From Mycolicibacterium rhodesiae (lineage in GTDB: Bacteria; Actinomycetota; Actinomycetes; Mycobacteriales; Mycobacteriaceae): a stretch of 64,000 bases of DNA. The translations under genes were made by a program, and so were the position numbers. Position 1 is the first letter of the stretch. Each line of letters begins with the position of its first letter. Of the stretch, positions 35,430 to 44,257 are shown piece by piece. The notes under the pieces were generated by a model. It saw only the letters and a list, made by a program, of their open reading frames with translations, was not told the DNA's origin and did not search any database. The stretch covers positions 62,001-126,000 of the forward strand of contig NZ_MVIH01000005.1 of the NCBI RefSeq assembly GCF_002086695.1, given 5' to 3'.

Positions 35430-36554
35430 GTGGCTGTGTCGGCGGCGCTACTGGTTGAACTCGGCGTCATCTTCACGGTCCTGACGATCCTCGGAACCCT
35501 GGCGCGCCGGTTCGCGCTGTCTCCGATCCCGCTCTACCTGCTCGCCGGGCTGGCCCTGGGCAACGGCGGAATCGCGCCGGTTCCGGCGGCGGGGGAGTTC
35601 GTGTCCACCGGCGCGACGATCGGTGTGGTGCTGCTCCTGCTGACCCTGGGCCTGGAGTTCTCCATCGGCGAATTCGCCGCCAGTATGCGGCGGCACCTGC
35701 CCTCGGCCGGCGTCGACCTCGTCCTCAACGCGACCCCGGGTGCGATCGCCGGCTGGCTGCTCGGCCTGAACTTCGTCGGCATCCTGGCGATGGCGGGCAT
35801 CACGTTCATCTCCTCGTCGGGAGTGATCGCACGCCTGCTCAACGACCTGCGGCGGCTGGGTAACCGGGAAACCCCTGCCGTGCTGTCGATCCTGGTGCTC
35901 GAGGACTTCGCGATGGCCGCCTACCTGCCGCTGCTGGCGGTGCTGGCAGCCGGCGGCACGTGGTGGGAGGCGCTGCTGTGGATGGCCGCCGCGATGGTCG
36001 CGTTGGTGCTCGTGTTCGCGGCGTCGTACCGCTGGGGCCATCATCTGGGCCGGCTGATCAGCCATCCCGACGACGAGCAACTCCTGTTGCGCATCCTCGG
36101 GCTGACTCTGCTGGTGGCTGCGGCGGCGGAACATCTGCACGCGTCGGCCGCGGTGGGCGCGTTCCTGGTCGGGTTGACGCTGACCGGGGAGACCGCCGAG
36201 CGGGCCCGCGCGGTGCTCACCCCGCTGCGTGATTTGTTCGCGGCGGTGTTCTTCCTGGCGATCGGGTTGTCGGTGGCACCTGCGGACCTGGTACCGATGT
36301 TGCCGGCGGCCGTGCTGCTGGCCGCGGTCACCGCGATCACGAAGGTGGCCACCGGTGTGTACGCCGCCCGTCGCGACGGTGTCGGCAGGCCGGGTCAGCT
36401 CCGGGCGGGCACCGCGTTGGTCGCCCGCGGGGAGTTCTCGCTGGTGATCATCGGGTTGGCGGGGACCACCGTCGCGGCGGTGGGAACGCTGGCCACCCCC
36501 TATGTTTTCGTCCTGGCCATCGTCGGGCCCCTACTCGCGCGGTTCGCCCGGTAG
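35430..36554 (+). CDS. Cation:proton antiporter (CPA2/KefB type)
   Basis: A 374-residue CPA2 antiporter with about twelve helices. Features include RFALSPIPLYLLAGLALGNGG, the discontinuous-helix LLLTLGLEFS, the ion-site motif VLSILVLEDFAMAAYLPLL (conserved Glu-Asp pair) and a C-terminal GTALVARGEFSLVI. It lacks a fused RCK domain, which is supplied by the gene just upstream, so the two form a KhtTU-like K+(NH4+)/H+ antiporter. GTG start. Confidence 0.88.
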   Translation: MAVSAALLVELGVIFTVLTILGTLARRFALSPIPLYLLAGLALGNGGIAPVPAAGEFVSTGATIGVVLLLLTLGLEFSIGEFAASMRRHLPSAGVDLVLNATPGAIAGWLLGLNFVGILAMAGITFISSSGVIARLLNDLRRLGNRETPAVLSILVLEDFAMAAYLPLLAVLAAGGTWWEALLWMAAAMVALVLVFAASYRWGHHLGRLISHPDDEQLLLRILGLTLLVAAAAEHLHASAAVGAFLVGLTLTGETAERARAVLTPLRDLFAAVFFLAIGLSVAPADLVPMLPAAVLLAAVTAITKVATGVYAARRDGVGRPGQLRAGTALVARGEFSLVIIGLAGTTVAAVGTLATPYVFVLAIVGPLLARFAR

Positions 36555-36582
36555 GACGCCGCCGTCATGGCACCATGCTGGG

Positions 36583-37998
36583 GTGCAGACCGTATTTGAC
36601 CGCGACGTCGACCCCGCCCTGATCGCCCGGGCGCTGGGCTCCGCCGCGTTCGGATCGATGTGGCTGGACTCGTCGCTGGTCGCCCGTCCCGACTACCCCC
36701 GGCTGTCCGGCGACCTGACGTGTGACCTGTTGGTGGTCGGCGGCGGCTACGCCGGCCTGTGGTCGGCGCTGCACGCAAAGTCACGCAACCCCGCAGCGCG
36801 GGTGGTGCTGATCGAAGCCGAACGGGTCGGCTGGGCGGCATCAGGACGCAACGGCGGCTTCGTCGAGGCCAGCATCACCCACGGCGCCGAGAACGGAAAG
36901 TCGCGCTGGCCAGGAGAGTTCGACCGTCTGGAGAAGCTCGGCCTGGCCAACCTCGACGGCATGCAGGCCGACATCGCTGCCTACGGCATGAACGTGGACT
37001 GGGAGCGCACCGGCATGCTCGCGGTCGCCACCGAAGCGCATCAGGTCGAGTGGCTGGCCGAGGGCGCCGACGACGGCGAAGGCCGGTTCCTGGATCAAGC
37101 GGCCGTGCGCGCCGAAGTCGCCTCACCGACCTATCGGGCCGGTCTGTGGGCAACCGACACCTGCGCGATCGTCCACCCGGCGCGACTGGTCTTCGAGCTC
37201 GCCCGGGCCTGCTCGGAGGCCGGGGTCGAGATCTTCGAACACACCGCGGCAGCATCGGTGCACCGCGAACCGCGGGTGATACGAGTGGAAACCTCGGCCG
37301 GGGTACTCCAGGCCGACCAGGTGGTGTTGGCCACCAACGTCTTTCCGAGCCTGCTGAAGCGAAACCGGTTCCACACCATTCCGGTGTACGACTACGTGCT
37401 GTCCACCGAGCCGCTCACCAGCGACCAGCTGGACCGGATCGGATGGCGCAACCGGCAAGGCATCGGCGACAGCGCCAACCAGTTCCACTACTACCGCCTC
37501 TCGGCCGACAACCGGATCGTCTGGGGCGGCTACGACGCCGTCTATCACTACGGTCGTCGCGTCGACTCGATGTACGAAGACCGGCCCGAGAGCTACCGCA
37601 AGCTGGCCGCCCACTTCTTCATCACGTTCCCGCAACTCGAGGACGTCCGGTTCAGCCACCGCTGGGCAGGCGCGATCGACACCAACACCCGGTTCTGTGC
37701 GCACTGGGGCCTGGCCGGCCGGGGCCGGATCGCCTATGTCAACGGATTCACCGGTCTGGGTGTCGGCGCCGCACGCTTCGCCGCCGACGTCTGCCTCGAC
37801 CTGCTCGACGGTCACCCCACCGAGCGGACCGAGTTGGAGATGGTCAACCGCAAGCCGTTGCCCTTCCCGCCCGAACCGGTGGCCAGTGTGGGCATTCAGG
37901 CGACCCGGTGGTCGTTGGACCGGGCCGATCACAACCATGGCAAACGCAACCTCATCCTGCGCACCCTCGACCGATTCGGGCTCGGGTTCGACTCGTAA
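36583..37998 (+). CDS. DAO-family FAD-dependent oxidoreductase
   Basis: A 471-residue flavoprotein of the glycine/D-amino acid oxidase family. The Rossmann motif LLVVGGGYAGLWSALHA is near residue 48, FAD contact VGWAASGRNGGFVEAS near 83-98, and the C-terminal FAD motif VNGFTGLGVGAARFAAD near 388-404. The RNGGF motif is where many gamma-glutamylputrescine oxidase-like members anchor flavin. The substrate amine is unknown. The GTG at 36583 lacks a clear ribosome-binding site, so a leaderless start is likely. Confidence 0.83.
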   Translation: MQTVFDRDVDPALIARALGSAAFGSMWLDSSLVARPDYPRLSGDLTCDLLVVGGGYAGLWSALHAKSRNPAARVVLIEAERVGWAASGRNGGFVEASITHGAENGKSRWPGEFDRLEKLGLANLDGMQADIAAYGMNVDWERTGMLAVATEAHQVEWLAEGADDGEGRFLDQAAVRAEVASPTYRAGLWATDTCAIVHPARLVFELARACSEAGVEIFEHTAAASVHREPRVIRVETSAGVLQADQVVLATNVFPSLLKRNRFHTIPVYDYVLSTEPLTSDQLDRIGWRNRQGIGDSANQFHYYRLSADNRIVWGGYDAVYHYGRRVDSMYEDRPESYRKLAAHFFITFPQLEDVRFSHRWAGAIDTNTRFCAHWGLAGRGRIAYVNGFTGLGVGAARFAADVCLDLLDGHPTERTELEMVNRKPLPFPPEPVASVGIQATRWSLDRADHNHGKRNLILRTLDRFGLGFDS

Positions 37999-38068
37999 CC
38001 CAGGCTTTTAACCCGATCTGCGGCGATTCCTGCGGCGACACGCCGGGTACGTCATAGTTCGTTGGTAA

Positions 38069-38081
38069 CGATTTGAAATCG
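38069..38081. promoter_or_regulatory. Perfect 13-base inverted repeat upstream of the protease gene
   Basis: CGATTTGAAATCG (arms of six, one-base centre) lies about 70 bases before the protease start in an intergenic gap of 152 bases. It is A+T-rich compared with surroundings and could be an operator; no regulator is adjacent. Confidence 0.35.
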
Positions 38082-38150
38082 GCGCCGATACACAGTCGAG
38101 ATACTTCTGCGGCGCGTCCTTGACGTACCGCCGACCGATCGGGGTGTAAG

Positions 38151-38843
38151 GTGACTCGCTTTTCACTGGGATTCGTCTCCACCGCAGTGGCTCTGGCCGC
38201 GTCGGCGATCATCGCCCCGCTGGCCCATGCAACACCCGGTGTCGTCGTTTCGCCCGGGATGGAAATCCGCCAGGCCAGTAACGTCTGCACGCTCGGATAC
38301 GTCGACCCGGTGGCGCGAGTCGCCTATTCGGCGGGACACTGCCAGGCTGACGGCCCGGTGACGGATCGCGACGGCCGCTTCATCGGCATGGTGTCGACGT
38401 TCCAGGACAACACCCCTGATGGCGCGGTCGTGCGGACCGACCAGGTGATCTCCGACTACGAGATGATCACCCTGGGCGCCGACGTCACGGTCAACAACAT
38501 CCTGCCCGGTGGCCGCCAGTTGGTCGCCGAGTCCGCCCCGCCGATGGCCAACGGCCAGCCGGTCTGCCACTTCGGGGTGATCACCGGTGAGAGCTGCGGC
38601 TCGATCGAGCGGGTCAACAACGGCTGGTTCACCATGGAGAACGGCGTGGTCAGCCAGAAGGGCGACTCCGGCGGCCCGGTGTACATGCCGGTCGACAACA
38701 ACAAGGCCGTGATCGTCGGGCTGTTCAACAGCACCTGGGGCAATCTGCCCGCGGCGGTGTCGTGGGTGGCCACCAGCCAGCAGGTGCGTGCCGGCGCCGA
38801 CGTGGTCAACGTGGCTGCCGCCGAGCAGGCCAACGCCAACTAG
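38151..38843 (+). CDS. Secreted trypsin-like (S1) serine protease homologue
   Basis: A 230-residue exported protein. The signal peptide ends about residue 27 (APLAHA-TPG). The chymotrypsin-fold core has catalytic His63 in YSAGHCQAD and Ser173 in QKGDSGGPVYMP; the catalytic Asp is probably Asp97 or Asp102 in VVRTDQVISDYEM. Cysteines at 46/64 and 139/149 can form two disulfides. It resembles mycobacterial S1 proteases of the small secreted kind. GTG start. Its TAG stop shares the CTAG tetranucleotide with the convergent stop. Confidence 0.82.
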   Translation: MTRFSLGFVSTAVALAASAIIAPLAHATPGVVVSPGMEIRQASNVCTLGYVDPVARVAYSAGHCQADGPVTDRDGRFIGMVSTFQDNTPDGAVVRTDQVISDYEMITLGADVTVNNILPGGRQLVAESAPPMANGQPVCHFGVITGESCGSIERVNNGWFTMENGVVSQKGDSGGPVYMPVDNNKAVIVGLFNSTWGNLPAAVSWVATSQQVRAGADVVNVAAAEQANAN

Positions 38844-39280
38844 CGCGCGAGCGCGAACACCGGGATTACCGGTGCGGCCGAACGCAATTCGGCATCCGTC
38901 GACTCGGGTGTGAGGCCGGCGATGTGGCCCTTGACCTCCCAGTACCACCGGTCGATATAGCTCTTGAGCAGGGCCGGCTTGGCGTCGTCGGGGACCTCGG
39001 TGAGGCCGACCGGGCTGCGACGCCAGCGGGGGCCGAGTTCCACCTCGCCTGCTGCCCGCGCATTGCGTGCCCACTGGGTGTTGCCGCGCGGGGAGACCAG
39101 GTACTCGGTGTCACCGACCCGCAGCACGTTGACGACCACACTGCGCACCGCGCCGGATTTGCGGCCGCGCACGCGCAGCGCCTGCGTGCCCGCGATGCTG
39201 ATGCCCGCCTCGGCGAGCCTGCGGATGACGGCGTTGGCCGCGCGGGCGGCGGCGTTCGGGCGGTCGTAGTGCTGATTCAT
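38840..39280 (-). CDS. Deazaflavin (F420)-dependent nitroreductase family protein
   Basis: A 146-residue split-barrel protein of the Ddn/F420H2-dependent quinone reductase family. The family lead is IAGTQALRVRGRKSGAVRSVVVNVLRVG, followed by EYLVSPRGNTQWARNARAAGEVEL at about 70-93, the segment contacting F420. Members reduce quinones, nitroimidazoles or aflatoxin-like compounds. The ATG at 39280 is preferred (GGGAA upstream); one at 39292 would add four residues. It is divergent from a TetR gene with two repeated operators between them. Confidence 0.85.
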   Translation of the reverse strand: MNQHYDRPNAAARAANAVIRRLAEAGISIAGTQALRVRGRKSGAVRSVVVNVLRVGDTEYLVSPRGNTQWARNARAAGEVELGPRWRRSPVGLTEVPDDAKPALLKSYIDRWYWEVKGHIAGLTPESTDAELRSAAPVIPVFALAR

Positions 39281-39305
39281 GACGGTTCCCATCGACTCGA
39301 AGATA

Positions 39306-39320
39306 GAGAGCAGTGCTCTC
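39306..39320. promoter_or_regulatory. Operator-like palindrome A, GAGAGCAGTGCTCTC
   Basis: A perfect 15-base inverted repeat (seven-base arms) just upstream of the reductase start. A near-copy occurs 48 bases away. It lies between the reductase and the divergent TetR gene. Confidence 0.6.
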
Positions 39321-39353
39321 AGAACGAGGGTGCCAGTGGTGTAAATGAAAAGC

Positions 39354-39368
39354 AAGAGCAGTGATCTC
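39354..39368. promoter_or_regulatory. Operator-like palindrome B, AAGAGCAGTGATCTC
   Basis: Matches palindrome A at 13 of 15 positions and lies 20 bases before the TetR start. Two copies in a divergent TetR promoter region suggest autoregulation plus control of the reductase. Confidence 0.55.
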
Positions 39369-39388
39369 GGCTGTGTCAGACTCGGCGG

Positions 39389-40075
39389 GTGGGGAAACGC
39401 GAGGACGCGCGGCAACGCATCGAAGCCCAGATCGTCGAGATCGGGCGTCGGCAGCTGGCGACCGTGGGGGCGGCCGGGCTGTCGGTGCGGGCCATCGCCC
39501 GCGAGCTGGGCATGGTGTCCTCGGCGGTGTATCGCTACGTTGCCAGCCGCGATGCCCTGCTGACCCTCCTGCTGGTCGACGCCTACTCCGACCTCGCCGA
39601 CGCGGTCGGGCAGGCGCGGGTGGCCGCCGACGGCGGCTGGCGAGCCGACGTCGCGACCATCGCCCACGCCATCCGTGGCTGGGCGCTGGACCAGCCCGCC
39701 GAGTGGGCCCTGCTCTACGGCAGCCCGGTGCCGGGCTATCACGCGCCGGCCGAGCTGACCACCGGGCCGGGCACCCGGGTGATCGGCATGCTGTTCGACG
39801 CGGTCGCCACCGGCGTGGCCACCGGAGATATTGCCCTCACCGAACACCATGTCGCCCAACCGATGTCGACCGACCTGATCCATGTGCGGGACGAGTTCGG
39901 CTTCCCCGGCGACGATGCGCTGGTGATCCGGTGCACCGCGATCTGGGCCATGCTGATCGGGGCCGTCAGCCTCGAGGTATTCGGTCAGTACGGCACCGAC
40001 ACCTTCACCGATCCTCGGGCGTTGTTCGACGAGCAGCTGCATCTGGCCATCGACCTGCTGACCGCGCAAAACTAG
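39389..40075 (+). CDS. TetR family regulator
   Basis: A 228-residue TetR protein. The HTH is IEIGRRQLATVGAAGLSVRAI-like at about 16-38, followed by recognition helix ELGMVSSAVYRYVASRDALL at about 39-58. The C-terminal domain has the WHG/TetR_C_20-like pattern with GWALDQPAEWALLYGSPVPGY. This C-domain is common among mycobacterial regulators of small reductases. GTG start without strong ribosome site. Its stop codon lies inside the KstR-type operator of the next gene. Confidence 0.85.
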   Translation: MGKREDARQRIEAQIVEIGRRQLATVGAAGLSVRAIARELGMVSSAVYRYVASRDALLTLLLVDAYSDLADAVGQARVAADGGWRADVATIAHAIRGWALDQPAEWALLYGSPVPGYHAPAELTTGPGTRVIGMLFDAVATGVATGDIALTEHHVAQPMSTDLIHVRDEFGFPGDDALVIRCTAIWAMLIGAVSLEVFGQYGTDTFTDPRALFDEQLHLAIDLLTAQN

Positions 40076-40086
40076 AACACGTTCTA
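40073..40086. promoter_or_regulatory. KstR-type operator (TNNAACNNGTTNNA)
   Basis: TAGAACACGTTCTA matches the published 14-base KstR motif exactly, and the symmetry extends to 16 bases (CTAGAAC-AC-GTTCTAG, 40072-40087). It covers the -35 region of the promoter at 40108-40113. Confidence 0.75.
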
Positions 40087-40107
40087 GCCACACCGGCGGA
40101 GCGGGGA

Positions 40108-40120
40108 TATCCTCGAACCG
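40108..40120 (+). promoter_or_regulatory. -10 element for leaderless VOC-gene transcript
   Basis: TATCCT at 40108-40113 followed by seven bases and ATG at 40121, with no ribosome-binding site: the typical leaderless arrangement. The KstR-type box sits immediately upstream. Confidence 0.5.
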
Positions 40121-40612
40121 ATGACCGACCAGACACCTGTCCAGATCGCGTGGGTGACCCGCGACCTGGACGCCACCGAGGCGGCGTTGACGACGCTGCT
40201 CGGGGCCAGGAAATGGGTTCGCATGCCCGATGTGCACTTCGGGCCGGACACCTGTGAACACCGCGGCAACCCCGCCGACTTTTACGCCGACATCTCGCTG
40301 AGCTACGCCGGTGACACCCAGCTCGAACTCATCGCACCGACGCGCGGCGAGAGCATCTACACCGAGTTCCTCGAGCAGAGCGGCCCCGGGCTGCACCACA
40401 TCTGCGTGGAGGTCCCCGACACCGACGCGTTCGACGCCGCGCTGGCCAACGGTGGCCCGTCGGCGGAGGTCGTCGCCCGCGGCGTGATGCCGGGCGGCAT
40501 GCGGTTCGCATACCTGTCCGCCGCCGCGGCCGGTGTGCCCTACCTCGAGATCGCTTACGTCCCCGACGAGATCCGCACGTTCTTCGACTATGTGAAACAG
40601 GAGCAGCAATGA
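40121..40612 (+). CDS. VOC superfamily protein
   Basis: A 163-residue vicinal-oxygen-chelate protein with two beta-alpha-beta-beta-beta modules. QIAWVTRDLDATEAALTTLLG starts the first and GLHHICVEVPDTDAFDAAL the second; metal ligands are probably His in LHHICVE, Glu in LELIAP and Glu in YLEIAY. It resembles methylmalonyl-CoA epimerase- or glyoxalase-like proteins. It is coupled by ATGA to an FAD enzyme and preceded by a KstR-type box, so a role in steroid degradation is likely. Confidence 0.82.
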   Translation: MTDQTPVQIAWVTRDLDATEAALTTLLGARKWVRMPDVHFGPDTCEHRGNPADFYADISLSYAGDTQLELIAPTRGESIYTEFLEQSGPGLHHICVEVPDTDAFDAALANGGPSAEVVARGVMPGGMRFAYLSAAAAGVPYLEIAYVPDEIRTFFDYVKQEQQ

Positions 40613-42087
40613 GTGGCCTGGAGATTCCCGCGACCGTCGCCGCCTCGGATGTGACCGCCTGGTCCGACGAGGTCGACGTCGTGGTGATCGGGTTCGGCAT
40701 CGGCGGTGGATGTGCTGCGGTCAGCGCCGCCGCCGCCGGCGCGCGGGTGCTGGTGCTCGAGCGCGCCGCGGTCGCCGGCGGCACGACCTCGATGGCCGGC
40801 GGTCACTTCTACCTCGGCGGCGGAACCGCCGTCCAGCAGGCCACCGGGCATACCGACAGCGTCGAAGAGATGTACAACTACCTCGTCGCCGTGTCGCGCG
40901 AACCCGAACTCGACAAGATCCGCGCCTACTGCGAAGGCAGCGTCGAGCACTTCAACTGGCTCGAGGAGCTGGGGATCGCGTTCGAGCGCAGCTACTACCC
41001 GGAGAAGGCGGTCATCCAGCCCAACACCGAGGGGCTGATGTTCACCGGCAACGAGAAGGTGTGGCCCTACAAGAACATGGCGGTGCCCGCCCCGCGCGGC
41101 CACAAGGTCCCGGTTCCCGGTGACACCCAGGGCGCGGCGATGGTGATCGACCTGCTGCTCAAGCGAGCCGCGGAACTGGGCGTGCAGATCCGGTACGAAA
41201 CGGGCGCAACGAATCTCGTCGTCGAGGACGGAGCCGTCGTCGGCGTGTCATGGAAGAAGTTCACCGAGACCGGATCGATCCGGGCCAAGGCGGTGGTGAT
41301 CGCCGCAGGCGGTTTCGTGATGAACCCCGAGATGGTCGCCAAGCTCACGCCGAAGCTCGCCGAGAAGCCGTTCGTGCTCGGCAACACCTACGACGACGGC
41401 CTGGGCATCCGCCTCGGCGAGTCGGTGGGCGGGGCCACCAAGCACATGGACCAGATCTTCATCACCGCGCCCGTCTACCCGCCGTCGATCCTGTTGACCG
41501 GCATCATCGTGAACAAGGAGGGCAAGCGGTTCGTCACCGAAGACTCCTACCATTCGCGCACTTCTGGTTTCGTGATGGACCAGCCCGACAGTGCGGCCTA
41601 CCTGATCGTCGACGAGGCGCACATGCAGCGTCCGGAGATCCCGCTGATCACCTTCATCGACGGCTGGGAGACGGTCGAGGAGATGGAGGCCGCGCTGGGC
41701 ATCCCGACGGGCAACCTGGTCGAGACGCTGAACAGCTACAACGAGCACGCTGCCAAGGGTGAGGATCCGGAGTTCCACAAACAGCCGGAATTCCTTGCGC
41801 CGCAAGACAAGGGGCCGTGGGGTGCCTTCGATCTGACGCTGGGCAAGGCGATGTACTCCGGCTTCACCGTCGGCGGGCTGGCCACCGATGTCGACGGCGA
41901 GGTATTGCGCGCCGACGGCAGCGTGATTCCGGGCCTCTACGCGGCGGGCGCGTGCGCGTCCAACATCGCTCAGGACGGCAAGGGCTACGCGAGTGGCACC
42001 CAGCTGGGAGAGGGCTCCTTCTTCGGCCGGCGGGCGGGAACGCACGCCGCCACGGTGGCAGCCGAAAGTGCCCGCGCCGCAGGCTAA
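40609..42087 (+). CDS. FAD-dependent flavoprotein of the 3-ketosteroid dehydrogenase / fumarate reductase family
   Basis: A 492-residue flavoprotein. The FAD motif [20 protein letters not shown] opens at about residue 24, followed by [16 protein letters not shown], a capping domain (about 150-400) and the C-terminal FAD motif [14 protein letters not shown]. The fold is shared by 3-oxosteroid-1-dehydrogenases and fumarate reductases; the sequence is not KstD itself. The linked VOC gene and KstR-type box support action on a steroid or steroid-derived intermediate. The stop overlaps the convergent ABC gene stop by four bases. Confidence 0.83.
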   Translation: MSGLEIPATVAASDVTAWSDEVDVVVIGFGIGGGCAAVSAAAAGARVLVLERAAVAGGTTSMAGGHFYLGGGTAVQQATGHTDSVEEMYNYLVAVSREPELDKIRAYCEGSVEHFNWLEELGIAFERSYYPEKAVIQPNTEGLMFTGNEKVWPYKNMAVPAPRGHKVPVPGDTQGAAMVIDLLLKRAAELGVQIRYETGATNLVVEDGAVVGVSWKKFTETGSIRAKAVVIAAGGFVMNPEMVAKLTPKLAEKPFVLGNTYDDGLGIRLGESVGGATKHMDQIFITAPVYPPSILLTGIIVNKEGKRFVTEDSYHSRTSGFVMDQPDSAAYLIVDEAHMQRPEIPLITFIDGWETVEEMEAALGIPTGNLVETLNSYNEHAAKGEDPEFHKQPEFLAPQDKGPWGAFDLTLGKAMYSGFTVGGLATDVDGEVLRADGSVIPGLYAAGACASNIAQDGKGYASGTQLGEGSFFGRRAGTHAATVAAESARAAG

Positions 42088-43997
42088 ACGGTGGCCGGCT
42101 CGTTGCCCTCGACATGGCCGAGGCGCCACTGGCCCTCGCCGAGCAGTTCCAGGTGCCTGACGTGGTGCTGCTCGACGGTGCTGCGGTGGCTGACGCTGAC
42201 CAGGATGGTGTTCGGTAGCTCGGTGCGCACCATCTCGTAGAGCGCGAACTCCAGACCCTCGTCGAGCGCCGAGGTGGCTTCGTCGAGGAAGACCGCCTTC
42301 GGTTTGGTCAGCAGGACGCGGGCGAACGCGATGCGCTGTTGCTCACCCGGCGAGAGCACCTTGGCCCAGTCCTGGGACTCGTTGAGGCGAATCGTCAAGT
42401 GCGACAGGGCGACCTTGGACAACGCATGTTGCAGGTCGTCGTCGCTGATCTCCCCGGAGGTGGCCGGGTAGGACACCACGGTCCGCAGGTCGCCCAGCGG
42501 GACGTATGGCATCTGCGACAGGAACATGGTGTGGTCGTCCTCGGGGCGGCACAGGGTGCCGGAGGTGAACGGCCACATCTGGGCCAGGCTGCGCAGCAGC
42601 GTGGTCTTGCCCGCACCCGACGGCCCGGTGATGACCAGGGTCTCGCCAGGCTCCAGTCGCAGGTCGATCGGATCGACGAGCTGGCTGCCGCTGGGCGTGC
42701 GGACTTCGACACGGCGCAGTTCCACCGAGCCGTCAGTGCTGGTGACTGTCGTCAGCTTGGGCAGCTCGCGTGCCTCAGCGTTGGTTTCCACCAGGCCGTG
42801 CAGACGGATGATGGCCGCCCGGTACGAGGCGAACGAGTCGTAGGCGTTGCGGAAGAACGACAGCGAGTCGTGGATCGACCCGAACGCGCTCGACGACTGC
42901 GTGACGTCACCGAGGTCGATCTGCCCGGCGAACAACCGCGGCGCCTGGATCACCAGCGGCAGCGGGTTGATGATCTGGCTCATCGACAGGTTCCAGCCGG
43001 TCAGCGCGATCGTGCGATTCACGTAGCGCTTGTAGTTGGCGATGATCTGGGCGAACTTGGTGCGCAGCAGGCCCCGCTCGGCGTTCTCGCCGCGGTAGAA
43101 GCCGACAGCCTCGGCCGAATCACGAAGCCGGACCAGCGCGTAGCGGAAGACGGCGTTGGTCAGCTCGTTGCGGAAACTGAGCCGGATCAACGGGTGGCCG
43201 ATCCAGAACGCGATGACCGTCGCAACCAACACGTAGACCAGCACCACCCAGAACAGCGCGTGCCCGAGGGTGACACCGAGGAACGTCAGCGGACCCGACA
43301 GGTTCCACAAGATCACGGTGAACGAGACCACCGTCACCAGCGAGTTGATCGCGCCGAACAGCAGCGTGCTGGAGCTGCCGATCATCGGCGTATTCGGCGA
43401 AGATCCCACTCCGGCGGTGAAGATGTCGATGTCGTACTGGATGCGCTGGTCGGGGTTGTCGATGTCGCTGTCGGTGAACCGGGTGCGGTAATAGGCGTGG
43501 TCGTCGAGCCAGTCGCAGGTGAGCCGGTCGGTGAGCCACACCCGCCAGCGAATGATGAACCGCTGCATCAGGTAGATGTCCAGCATCACCCGGCTGATGT
43601 AGATCGTCGCCAGGATGGCGAACAGGATCAGCGCCGCCCAGAATCCGTGGATACCGGACTGGCGGACTTCCTCGTTGCCGCCGCCAGCGCCCTGGAACGC
43701 GACCTGCAGCGACGTGAACAGGTCGTTGCTGTAGTAGCTGAGAAGGACGTCGAGGCGCACCGAGATGATCGTGGAGAGCAACAGCACGGCGATCCAGATC
43801 CACACTCTGATGCTCTGCCGGCCGGTGAAGTAATCCCCGGTGATCCGCCAGTACTGCCGGCCCCACACCGTGTAGCGGGCCAGCAGGAACAGCACGATGA
43901 GACTCAAAACGGCGCTGATCGCCCACGCTTTTGAAATCCAGATCAGGGACGGGACGAGCTCGTGTCCCCAGTCCATCGACGGGGTGAACTTCTCCAA
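42084..43997 (-). CDS. BacA/SbmA-like ABC transporter (Rv1819c homologue)
   Basis: A 637-residue half-transporter. The N-terminal SbmA/BacA-like membrane domain (about 1-370; [34 protein letters not shown]) is fused to an ABC domain with Walker [12 protein letters not shown] near 462, signature [13 protein letters not shown] and Walker [12 protein letters not shown]. It matches M. tuberculosis Rv1819c closely from memory; that protein imports cobalamin, bleomycin and antimicrobial peptides through a large hydrophilic cavity. It lies upstream of and divergent from secA2, as in M. tuberculosis, but the intervening ilvG is absent. Confidence 0.9.
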   Translation of the reverse strand: MEKFTPSMDWGHELVPSLIWISKAWAISAVLSLIVLFLLARYTVWGRQYWRITGDYFTGRQSIRVWIWIAVLLLSTIISVRLDVLLSYYSNDLFTSLQVAFQGAGGGNEEVRQSGIHGFWAALILFAILATIYISRVMLDIYLMQRFIIRWRVWLTDRLTCDWLDDHAYYRTRFTDSDIDNPDQRIQYDIDIFTAGVGSSPNTPMIGSSSTLLFGAINSLVTVVSFTVILWNLSGPLTFLGVTLGHALFWVVLVYVLVATVIAFWIGHPLIRLSFRNELTNAVFRYALVRLRDSAEAVGFYRGENAERGLLRTKFAQIIANYKRYVNRTIALTGWNLSMSQIINPLPLVIQAPRLFAGQIDLGDVTQSSSAFGSIHDSLSFFRNAYDSFASYRAAIIRLHGLVETNAEARELPKLTTVTSTDGSVELRRVEVRTPSGSQLVDPIDLRLEPGETLVITGPSGAGKTTLLRSLAQMWPFTSGTLCRPEDDHTMFLSQMPYVPLGDLRTVVSYPATSGEISDDDLQHALSKVALSHLTIRLNESQDWAKVLSPGEQQRIAFARVLLTKPKAVFLDEATSALDEGLEFALYEMVRTELPNTILVSVSHRSTVEQHHVRHLELLGEGQWRLGHVEGNEPATV

Positions 43998-44137
43998 CGC
44001 GTTTCTCCTCCTGCGGCGTCGTCGCGCACGGCGCCCGATCCGGTGGCTTTCCCGGCGAACCTACCCCGGCATCCCGGCGAAGGCGCGCGTGTGTGTCAGA
44101 TGACTGGCGAAATGTGAGCTTGCGCGTCGTCGTCGGA

Positions 44138-44164
44138 CCCGCCCCCGCGTCGAGTCGCGGGCGG
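44138..44164. other. GC-rich hairpin in the bacA-like/secA2 gap
   Basis: CCGCCCCCGCG and CGCGGGCGG face each other across a six-base loop with one bulge. The gap 43998-44257 is divergent, so this is not a terminator of flanking genes; it may be a chance product of high G+C. Nothing else is evident in the gap except the candidate -10 next to secA2. Confidence 0.25.
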
Positions 44165-44245
44165 TGAAGCAAAGATAACCGCCGGGATGATGCCGACGGT
44201 CGCTCAACGTCCGGGTTGGTATCGGGCGCGGAAACGGGCCGACGG

Positions 44246-44257
44246 TACCGTTGACCC
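44246..44257 (+). promoter_or_regulatory. Candidate -10 for a leaderless secA2 transcript
   Basis: TACCGT at 44246-44251 fits TANNNT, six bases before the GTG at 44258, inside the palindrome ACGGTACCGT (44242-44251). No ribosome-binding site is seen before the GTG. Confidence 0.3.

Noticed and set aside
42339..43934. 531-codon open frame antisense to the BacA-like transporter
   Set aside because: Repetitive Arg/Gln/Asp composition typical of antisense GC-rich frames; no domain.
44138..44164. GC-rich hairpin as a transcription terminator
   Set aside because: It lies between divergent genes, where no transcript should end; probably compositional.
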